36,860 nucleotides of DNA from Deltaproteobacteria bacterium (GTDB lineage Bacteria; Bdellovibrionota_C; UBA2361; JAGFJO01): contig JAGFJO010000104.1 of the NCBI GenBank assembly GCA_024102635.1, positions 1 to 36,860 of the forward strand, read 5' to 3'. Within the stretch, counting starts at the first letter, position 1, and the number at the start of each line of letters is the position of its first letter. The notes under the pieces were generated by a model. The model saw only the letters and a program-made list of their open reading frames with translations. It had not been told where the DNA came from and ran no database searches. Shown here one piece after another: positions 30,736 to 36,860 of the stretch. A program made the position numbers and the translations under genes.

Positions 30736-30939
30736 ATGCCATACGTAAACCTAAAGTTAATAAAGGGAGTCACCCGCGAGCAAAAAAAAGAGCTGGTCCA
30801 TGAGATAACTCTTTTACTGCAAAGGGTGCTGAACAAGAAACCTGAGCACACTCACATTGTTATTGATGAGGTAGAGCCCGATGACTGGGGTTTTTCGGGG
30901 ATGCTCACTAGTGACTGGATGCAAGAGCGAAAGGGATAA
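30736..30939 (+). CDS. 4-oxalocrotonate tautomerase-like protein
   Basis: 67 residues. The sequence begins MPYVNLKLIKG; after Met removal Pro becomes the N-terminal catalytic base of tautomerase-superfamily enzymes. The helix VTREQKKELVHEITLLLQ and the strand HTHIVIDEVEPDDWGF match 4-OT proteins, and length is normal. The family isomerises 2-oxo acids (keto-enol), forming homo-hexamers. The C-terminal SDWMQERKG is unusual in its charged end. It lies nine bases before the Old Yellow Enzyme gene and probably belongs to the same transcript; tautomerase and flavin enoate reductase often serve the breakdown of aromatic or unsaturated compounds. Confidence 0.9.
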   Translation: MPYVNLKLIKGVTREQKKELVHEITLLLQRVLNKKPEHTHIVIDEVEPDDWGFSGMLTSDWMQERKG

Positions 30940-30948
30940 GGAGAGGAG

Positions 30949-32046
30949 ATGGCTACTATTTTTGATCGTTTGCAATGCGGAGATCTGCTGCTTCCAAGCC
31001 GCATAGTCATGGCGCCTCTTACCAGGATGCGGAGCAGGCAACCAGGGAACATTCCTTGGGAGCTTAATGCCGAGTACTACGGGCAGCGAGCTTCGGCGGG
31101 ACTCATTGTATCCGAAGCAACTCAGATATCTCAGCAGGGGCAGGGGTATCCCGGCACCCCCGGAATTCATTCCGATGAGCAGGTGAAAGGATGGAAGCTT
31201 GTTACCGAGCGGGTGCACTCGGATGGGGGAAGAATTTTTCTTCAGCTCTGGCACGTGGGGAGAATCTCGCACCGCTCTCATCAGCCTCACGGAGGGCTTC
31301 CCGTGGCACCCTCGGCAGTTAAGCCTTCGGGCGGGGGGTATTCAGCAGACTGGAAGGAGGTTGAATTCGAAACCCCGCGGGCGCTTGAGACAGAGGAGAT
31401 TTCGGGCATCGTAGCTGACTATAAGCGTGGGGCAGAGAATGCCAAAAAAGCTGGCTTCGATGGGGTGGAGCTGCACGGCGCGAACGGATATCTGCTTGAT
31501 CAGTTTCTTCAAGACGGCACCAATAAAAGGACGGATAGATATGGAGGCTCGATTGAAAATCGAGCCCGGCTTTTGCTGGAGGCAACCGATGCTGCAATAG
31601 AGGTGTGGGGCAAAGGGCGCGTTGGCGTACGACTCTCTCCCTACGGCACTTTTAATGACATGTCCGATAGCGATCCGGTAGCGCTTTTTTCATACGTCAT
31701 AAAGGAGCTTAGCTCACGAGGTATAGCCTACGTTCATCTTATCGAGCCTCGCGCTACAAAGGCTGGAGAGTTGGATGAAAATATCGATGCGCCGGATGCG
31801 GCTGAGATATTTAGAAGCGCTTTTAAGGGCGTGATTATCTCTGCGGGAGGGTACACTCCTGAAACTGCCAAGGAAGCCGTTGCCGCGGGAAAAGTAGACG
31901 CGGTCGCTTTCGGCCGGCACTTTATAGCTAATCCCGATCTTCCCGAGAGGATAAGAAGGGGAGCCGAGCTCAATCACTATGATAGAAGCACTTTCTACGG
32001 CGGGGCAGAGAAGGGATACACCGATTATTCCTATCTATCGCTCTGA
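30949..32046 (+). CDS. NADH:flavin oxidoreductase, Old Yellow Enzyme family
   Basis: 365 residues, with AAGGAGAGGAG directly before the ATG. FMN/active-site landmarks in order: MAPLTRMRSRQPG, YYGQRASAGLIVSEATQIS, LQLWHVGRISH, the catalytic His/Asn in VELHGANGYLLDQFLQDG, the RYGGS FMN/phosphate block, RVGVRLSPYGTFNDM, ISAGGYTPETA and VAFGRHFIANPDLPERI. This is the classical OYE/NemA type (HxxN pair). The reaction is NAD(P)H-dependent reduction of activated C=C bonds; nitro-ester and maleimide reduction are known for close relatives. The gene overlaps the convergent M28 gene by 16 bases. I give no symbol, because nemA and other OYE names cannot be separated by eye. Confidence 0.95.
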   Translation: MATIFDRLQCGDLLLPSRIVMAPLTRMRSRQPGNIPWELNAEYYGQRASAGLIVSEATQISQQGQGYPGTPGIHSDEQVKGWKLVTERVHSDGGRIFLQLWHVGRISHRSHQPHGGLPVAPSAVKPSGGGYSADWKEVEFETPRALETEEISGIVADYKRGAENAKKAGFDGVELHGANGYLLDQFLQDGTNKRTDRYGGSIENRARLLLEATDAAIEVWGKGRVGVRLSPYGTFNDMSDSDPVALFSYVIKELSSRGIAYVHLIEPRATKAGELDENIDAPDAAEIFRSAFKGVIISAGGYTPETAKEAVAAGKVDAVAFGRHFIANPDLPERIRRGAELNHYDRSTFYGGAEKGYTDYSYLSL

Positions 32047-33044
32047 TAGTCTTTCTGTTGGCGAGAAGATTGCGAGAGAAGGTAAGCGTAGACGCCCTTT
32101 ACTACTTCGGCCATCCGCTCGTAATCCAGTCTGTCGGCTGTATCATCACTTCCATGGTAGGCATGATTTCTAAGAAAAGCGGTGTCGGTGATCATAACCG
32201 CATCAAATCCGGCGTTCCAGAAGCTTAGGTGATCAGAAAAATCGATCCCAGGAATAAACCGTGGAGCATTTATCGACTCTGCCGGAAGAATGGTACTCTC
32301 CCTGAATGCGCGCTTTATGGAAGCGGTTTCCGAGCGAAGATTAAAGCGATCGACGATGGCGATGAAGTTTCCCGTTGTAGGATAAATAAAGCTTAGAAGA
32401 GGTGCAGGGAAGAGCTGTGAATGCGGCTTATCGCTAAAGTACCCGATCATCTCAAGCGAGATCATAAGCCGCACCGGCACAGAAGAGTCTTTAAGCGACT
32501 TGGCAAATACGGCACTTCCCATCGATGGCGAGCGAAAAAAGGGAGGCTCTTCTAATGTAAATGCCGCAAGAGTTACGGGCACCCCGACCGCCTTCTCGGA
32601 GATAAGCCGCGCCAGCTCAATAACTCCCGCTACTCCGCTAGCATTATCATCAGCGCCGGGGGTGCCCTCATGGGAGTCGTAATGAGCACCTATGACTATG
32701 CGGGGCTCTACCTGACTTCCGAAGTGGACAGCGATATTCCTGTATTTGCGTTTCTCTGCTTCAAACTCTTGGACATCTACCGTTGCGCCTGTTTCTTCAA
32801 GATTTTTCTTAATATAGTCAGCCGTACGGTCAAGATTTTCGATATCGAGCCAGCTTCTAGGATGAAACTGATTAGAGAGAGCCTCTACATGCGCACGCAG
32901 CCGTTTAGGATTGGGAGCGATGTGAACAGGCTGCGAGCTCACGGTCAAAATCAGCGGGCGTTTAAGGAGGAGAAGAAAGAGCGAGATAAATAATGTAGCG
33001 AGAATCGCAAGGCCCATTATAAGCCGCAGCCCAATCTTAATCAT
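32031..33044 (-). CDS. M28-family metallopeptidase, membrane anchored
   Basis: 337 residues from the ATG at 33044, which has GGAAGAG nine bases before it; a GTG at 33092 is in frame. Residues about 10-28 form one membrane segment (GLAILATLFISLFLLLLK), so the enzyme would be anchored facing the periplasm. Zinc ligands of M28 aminopeptidases are all visible: AHYDSH (His, Asp), GADDNASG (bridging Asp), FTLEEPPF (Glu), SLEMIGYF (Glu or Asp site) and AYHGSDDTADRL (His). Its expected activity is removal of N-terminal residues from peptides or proteins. It is convergent to the Old Yellow Enzyme gene, with which it overlaps by 16 bases. Confidence 0.9.
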   Translation of the reverse strand: MIKIGLRLIMGLAILATLFISLFLLLLKRPLILTVSSQPVHIAPNPKRLRAHVEALSNQFHPRSWLDIENLDRTADYIKKNLEETGATVDVQEFEAEKRKYRNIAVHFGSQVEPRIVIGAHYDSHEGTPGADDNASGVAGVIELARLISEKAVGVPVTLAAFTLEEPPFFRSPSMGSAVFAKSLKDSSVPVRLMISLEMIGYFSDKPHSQLFPAPLLSFIYPTTGNFIAIVDRFNLRSETASIKRAFRESTILPAESINAPRFIPGIDFSDHLSFWNAGFDAVMITDTAFLRNHAYHGSDDTADRLDYERMAEVVKGVYAYLLSQSSRQQKDYQSDR

Positions 33045-33157
33045 CCGGTAAATCTCTTCCACCTTTAAGAACAACTTATCTACTTTTAGCACAGTAGAAA
33101 GATGGGGAGACAGACTGAATTGCCTATGTAGTTTGTACGCTAGCGCAAGGTTGATGA

Positions 33158-34600
33158 CTAAGCGTTGGCCACTTCCTTTTCATGGTACGACAAGCAAGAT
33201 TCCCGGTTCAAACTAACGGTGAATGTACTCCCCTTGCCGATACCCGCGCTGTAGGCCGAAATGGTTCCGCCGTGACGCTCCACGATCGCTTTAACGATTG
33301 AAAGCCCTAGTCCTAGTCCGCCTTTTGCTGCGTCTTGCGAGCTTGATTGCCAATGTCGATCGAAAACGTGAGGTAAAGAGTCCTTTGATAGCCCTCTCCC
33401 CGCATCTTTAACAGAGATGGAGACCCCGTTATCTAGTTTAGATGACACCCGAATAACGCCGCCATACGAGCTAAACTTCACAGCGTTTGTGAATAGATTC
33501 CAGAATACCTGAGTAAGACGATTCGAATCCACTAGTAGCTGTTCTGTTTCTGCCTCGATTTCGATAATACGGCGAATGTTTTTGCGTTCGGCCTCCGTTG
33601 CTACCGGGTGCCAGGCAGATTCAATTATCTCGGATAGGTTAGCCGGCTGAGGCTGCAGCAAGAATTTACCGCTTGCAAGCCTTGACCAGTCAAGAAGATC
33701 GTTAGTAAGCATTACGAGTTGCCGGCAAGAGTCCTCTATGCTCTGGACCGCGACACCGCACCGTTCCGGATCCTTCCTATGAATTCGTAGAATTGCTATC
33801 GCCATCTGAATCACAGCAACAGGATTACGCACCTCATGCGATACAAGAGAGAGGACCTGGTCCTTTGTGGAGTCCCTCCACTCCGCGGCAAGCCGCGCTG
33901 TCCGCTCTTCTTCAGCTTGCTTTCGGCTAGTAATATCGATATCGAAGCCGATCATTCGCAAAGGCTTGCCGCTTCGATCCCGTTCTATCACTTTGCCTCG
34001 ATCGAGATTCCAACGCCATTCTCCTGATTTTGTTCTTAGCCGGTTCTCTACCTCGTACATTGGTTCAAGCCCTTGGAAGTGTCTCTCCAGTACCTCAAAG
34101 GTTTTTGCTATGTCATCCGGATGAACCAGGCGCTTCCACGATTCGACGGTGTTCGGAAGGTCGCCGGGGCTGTATCCCAGCGATGCAATCCAGCCCGGAC
34201 TAAAGTAGGCCTTGCCTGTTCGTATGTTCCAGTCCCAATAGCCTTCTCCAGCAGCTTCAACAGCAGTTTCGAACCTTTCCTTTTCCAATCTTAGGCCCGA
34301 AACTACCCGGCTCATTGCGATGGATATCAAGGTAAAAATGAATAGAATTATGAGGTCTTCAACAGCGTGTATTCCAAAGGTGTACTCCGGCTCAAGGAAG
34401 AGAAAGTCAATTGATATTATTGAAAGCACAGTGGCAACGATGCCGCCCCACATGCCGACAAACCATGCACTTCCAAATGTAGCCAAAAGAAATAGCAAAA
34501 CAATTGTACGCTCAAAATATTGCTTAAATGCAAGCGCCATGGTGAAAGCAGCGAGCGTCAGCAGGGTAGGAACAATAATTATTTTGATAAGCTGCTTCAT
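33158..34600 (-). CDS. DUF4118-PAS sensor histidine kinase
   Basis: 480 residues from the ATG at 34600 (AGGTGG eight bases before it; a GTG at 34612 is weaker). Residues about 5-115 hold four hydrophobic helices of the DUF4118 (KdpD-like) type, with a conserved SIDFLFLEPEYTF. Residues about 120-225 are a PAS_3 domain (GEGYWDWNIRTGKAYFSPGW, SLGYSP, WKRLVHPDD). HisKA follows, with the phosphoacceptor His255 in SLVSHEVRNPVAV. The HATPase_c has NLFTNAVKFSSYG (N box), SVKDAGRGLSKD (G1) and GGLGLGLSIVKAI (G2). No receiver domain and no response regulator gene is in the window, so the partner is elsewhere. Confidence 0.95.
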   Translation of the reverse strand: MKQLIKIIIVPTLLTLAAFTMALAFKQYFERTIVLLFLLATFGSAWFVGMWGGIVATVLSIISIDFLFLEPEYTFGIHAVEDLIILFIFTLISIAMSRVVSGLRLEKERFETAVEAAGEGYWDWNIRTGKAYFSPGWIASLGYSPGDLPNTVESWKRLVHPDDIAKTFEVLERHFQGLEPMYEVENRLRTKSGEWRWNLDRGKVIERDRSGKPLRMIGFDIDITSRKQAEEERTARLAAEWRDSTKDQVLSLVSHEVRNPVAVIQMAIAILRIHRKDPERCGVAVQSIEDSCRQLVMLTNDLLDWSRLASGKFLLQPQPANLSEIIESAWHPVATEAERKNIRRIIEIEAETEQLLVDSNRLTQVFWNLFTNAVKFSSYGGVIRVSSKLDNGVSISVKDAGRGLSKDSLPHVFDRHWQSSSQDAAKGGLGLGLSIVKAIVERHGGTISAYSAGIGKGSTFTVSLNRESCLSYHEKEVANA

Positions 34601-34833
34601 CGGTGTGGCCACCTGCCAGTAACTTAAATGACCATTTCTTTAGATAGCCACGATCCTAAATTAGTACATCCCCAGAAACAGCGTGCAAGCGTGATGAAGA
34701 TCAATCCATATTGAATTTCCTAGCAACGCTCACTTAATAGGACATGCGTCATGTTCAGTTATTTGCTGCGGTGATATGACTGCATCTCGCCTTTCTCTAG
34801 TTCCCAAACCCAGCCAGGTGAAAATGAGTTTTT

Positions 34834-35220
34834 ATGATATGCGTGAATTACGTTGAGGATCCGGATTACTTTCTAATAATTTTAAGGGGTGATTTCGACC
34901 TGCAAGGGATAACTGCATTACTCCCTGAATTATTGGAGAGGGCTTTGCGCTCCCGTTCCTGTAGAGTTCTGGTAGATGCTTATAAACTATCTGCTCCTCG
35001 GGAGGAAGCGGACCGGTTTCGGCTTGGCGAAAAGATTGCTGAGGCTGTGAGGGGTCGTTTCAAAGTCGCAGTGCTTTCACGATTTGAGCACATCAATAAA
35101 TTTATGGAAGATACAGCGGTTAATAGAGGCGCTACTATATTCGTAACAAATGATAAGGATGAGGCGCTCGAGTGGCTTTTAGGGGGCCATGTACCAAGTG
35201 AATTGCGTTACCGGAGATAA
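34834..35220 (+). CDS. SpoIIAA/STAS-like protein
   Basis: 128 residues. YFLIILRGDFDLQGITALLPEL begins a STAS/SpoIIAA-like alpha/beta fold (strand-turn-helix), followed by RVLVDAYKLSAPREEAD, the helix FRLGEKIAEAVRG, strand FKVAVLSRF and a last strand/helix pair ATIFVTNDKDEALEWL. This order fits the SpoIIAA-like (STAS superfamily) group that lacks the Ser-phosphorylation loop of sporulation SpoIIAA. It is cytosolic. The ribosome site (AGGTG) is rather far; between it and the ATG lies another ATG in a different frame with a ten-codon peptide. It is divergent from the histidine kinase gene and convergent with the RND pump gene, with 9 bases between the latter stops. Confidence 0.65.
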   Translation: MICVNYVEDPDYFLIILRGDFDLQGITALLPELLERALRSRSCRVLVDAYKLSAPREEADRFRLGEKIAEAVRGRFKVAVLSRFEHINKFMEDTAVNRGATIFVTNDKDEALEWLLGGHVPSELRYRR

Positions 35221-35229
35221 CAGCAATCC

Positions 35230-36860
35230 TTATTCATTGGCCTGCGATTTCTTGCCGCCGAAAATTTTATACAGCACCGGAAGAACGAAAAGCGTTAATA
35301 TGGTCGACGTAAGAAGGCCTCCAATAACAACAGTTGCAAGTGGGCGTTGAACTTCAGAGCCGGTGCCTGTAGAGATCGCCATCGGCAGGAATCCGAATGA
35401 GGCGACAAGGGCAGTCATAAGAACAGGCCGAAGACGGGTGACCGATCCTTGCAGTACCGCTTTGTCGGCATCAACTCCATCGTTGATCAACCGCTTGATA
35501 AAGGTAACCATAACTAAGCCGTTTAGCACAGCCACTCCGGAAAGTGCGATAAATCCGATTGCAGCGGAGATTGAGAACGGAATTCCCCTTATCCAAAGCG
35601 CCAGGACTCCTCCGCTAAGCGCCAGTGGCACTCCGGTAAAGACGAGCAGCGATTCACGCAATGTACCGAATGTCATATAGAGAAGCGTTAAAATGAGCCC
35701 GAGCGCCAGCGGAATCACCAACTTGAGCCGTTCCCTTGCCGAAATCAAGTGTTCAAACTGACCTCCCCAGGCGCTCCAGTATCCGGGAGGGATAGGTACT
35801 GATTGCTCGATCTTCCGCCGCGCGTCGTCGACAAATTCTCCCAGCGAGCGGCCGCGCACGTTAGCGGTCACCACTATCCTGCGTTTCCCGTTTTCGCGGC
35901 TTATCTGGTTTGGCCCCTCTGTTAATTCAACCCTTGCTACTTCGCTAAGGGGAATAAAGTACCTGCCGTTTTCGCTGAAAGTTGACGTGCGTTGAAGCTG
36001 AGCGTGCTTCGATGTAGATAGATCCTCCCTCGGAGCTGGAACTTGGAGGGGAAGCTGCTTCAACGATTCGATATCTTCTCTCAGCACCTCAGGGAGCCTC
36101 ACGACGATGGGGAATCGCCTGTCGCCCTCGAATACTACGCCGGCAGGTTTCCCTCTCACGGCGATCGCTACACTATCTTGAAGGCGGGTTGTAGTGATAC
36201 CGTAACGGGCCAGTTTCTGCTTATCAGGAATAATATTAAGAAACGGCAGCCCGGTAATCTGCTCCACTTTGACATCTGCTGATCCAGGCACTTTTTCCAG
36301 CACCTCAGCCATAGAAGATGCTAGCTCAAGTAGCGTATCGAGGTTATCGCCATAGACCTTGACTGCTACATCGCTTCGCACTCCGGCGATAAGTTCATTG
36401 AACCGCATCTCTATTGGCTGAGTAAACTCATAGTTGTTGCCCGGTACCGACTGAGCCAGCGTCTCTAGCTCCTCTACTACATCTTCTTTTGCTTTTCCTG
36501 GATTGCGCCACTGTGTGCGAGGTTTAAGCATAACGAACCCATCCGCCACGCTCGGAGGCATTGGGTCATTTGCTATCTCCGCCGTACCTATCTTACTGAA
36601 AGTTGTATGCACTTCAGGAAGCTGCTTTATTTTCTCCTCGAGAATATGCTGCATCTCAATGGCCTGTGAGAGGCTTGTGCCCGGAATTCTAAGCGCATGC
36701 ATCGCAATATCTCCCTCGTCGAGACTCGGCACGAACTCCGAGCCAAGGGCGGTAGCTAGAGCAGCGGTGGCGATCACAACTGACACTGCTCCTGCCACCA
36801 CTCGTTTGGGAAAGATCAGCGCCTTTGAGAGAAGTTTTTGATAGCTCTCTATGAGACGGC
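35230..36860 (-). CDS. CusA/CzcA-family heavy-metal RND efflux pump, C-terminal part (5' partial)
   Basis: The frame is open through the window edge (upstream of the GTG at 36801 it reads RLIESYQKLLSKALIFPKR), so the start lies outside. The 540 residues seen are the second half of an HME-type RND pump: a periplasmic porter part (GTAEIANDPMPPSVADGF, MRFNELIAGVRSDVAVKVYG, FLNIIPDKQKLARYGI) and the C-terminal membrane domain (LVIPLALGLILTLLYM, ALSGGVLALWIRGIPFSIS, GFIALSGVAVLNGLVMVTFI, LRPVLMTALVASFGFLPMA). These proteins export metal cations using the proton gradient, in a tripartite envelope complex. The TM4 residues that set metal type lie outside the window, so Cu/Ag or Co/Zn/Cd cannot be chosen. 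Confidence 0.95.
   Translation of the reverse strand, partial: RLIESYQKLLSKALIFPKRVVAGAVSVVIATAALATALGSEFVPSLDEGDIAMHALRIPGTSLSQAIEMQHILEEKIKQLPEVHTTFSKIGTAEIANDPMPPSVADGFVMLKPRTQWRNPGKAKEDVVEELETLAQSVPGNNYEFTQPIEMRFNELIAGVRSDVAVKVYGDNLDTLLELASSMAEVLEKVPGSADVKVEQITGLPFLNIIPDKQKLARYGITTTRLQDSVAIAVRGKPAGVVFEGDRRFPIVVRLPEVLREDIESLKQLPLQVPAPREDLSTSKHAQLQRTSTFSENGRYFIPLSEVARVELTEGPNQISRENGKRRIVVTANVRGRSLGEFVDDARRKIEQSVPIPPGYWSAWGGQFEHLISARERLKLVIPLALGLILTLLYMTFGTLRESLLVFTGVPLALSGGVLALWIRGIPFSISAAIGFIALSGVAVLNGLVMVTFIKRLINDGVDADKAVLQGSVTRLRPVLMTALVASFGFLPMAISTGTGSEVQRPLATVVIGGLLTSTILTLFVLPVLYKIFGGKKSQANE

Noticed and set aside
1..36860. CRISPR arrays, insertion sequences, transposases, tRNA or rRNA genes
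   Set aside because: I looked for repeat-spacer patterns, transposase motifs, terminal inverted repeats and tRNA-like folds and saw none; weak tRNA signals could be missed by eye.

Overview
The window looks like the accessory and surface side of a Gram-negative, flagellated bacterium of moderate GC (about half by eye). It carries a flagellin, an HME-type RND efflux pump subunit, Tat-like and Sec signal peptides, the DUF1800/DUF1501 pair, and several secreted proteins with Thr/Pro/Ala linkers and Lys-rich helical segments. I cannot name the lineage. The style resembles deltaproteobacteria-like or candidate-phylum environmental genomes, and no rRNA or ribosomal gene is present to settle it. Small convergent overlaps suggest a compact genome.

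Layout. 123-4632 (minus): five consecutive, unrecognised, membrane-anchored coiled-coil proteins. 4972-6434 (minus): radC and an Lgt-like membrane protein whose N-terminus seems to need a non-standard start. 6551-9130: two secreted Cys-rich proteins and a membrane-anchored PDZ protein; the larger Cys-rich protein (7862-9130) carries a protein-glutaminase-like Cys-His-Asp arrangement. 9317-13043 (plus): a SAM methyltransferase, an unknown cytosolic protein and a secreted FG-GAP (integrin-alpha-like) propeller. 13294-18698: a PPi-type phosphofructokinase, a Tat-exported FAD amine-oxidase-like protein, a DinB-fold protein and a secreted protein with Ca-binding Asp repeats. 19132-19417: two very small genes. 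19430-22610 (minus): a DUF1800-DUF1501 operon. 22940-25409 (plus): a STAS-like protein, an ArsR/AHSA1 operon with two operators and a probably leaderless promoter, and a nuclease-like protein. 25620-29179: a flagellin followed by a CDP-alcohol phosphotransferase-like protein and a convergent nucleotidyltransferase. 29390-32046 (plus): a methyltransferase, a tautomerase and an Old Yellow Enzyme. 33044-32031 and 34600-33158 (minus): an M28 peptidase and a DUF4118/PAS histidine kinase. 34834-35220: a SpoIIAA/STAS-like protein. 35230-36860: the C-terminal part of a CusA/CzcA-type pump, cut by the window edge.

The most striking object is the 601-residue flagellin at 25620-27425. Its D0/D1 ends are intact, but its variable middle is seven FG-GAP/VCBS repeats with a DxDGxxD-type calcium loop every 44-47 residues, which is what one seven-bladed beta-propeller needs. 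If it assembles, the filament would display thousands of integrin-like propellers. The two genes beyond it could supply and transfer a CDP-activated alcohol, so a decorated adhesive filament is a reasonable hypothesis. A second FG-GAP protein (11187-13043), the coiled-coil array and the glutaminase-like enzyme also point to an unusual cell surface.
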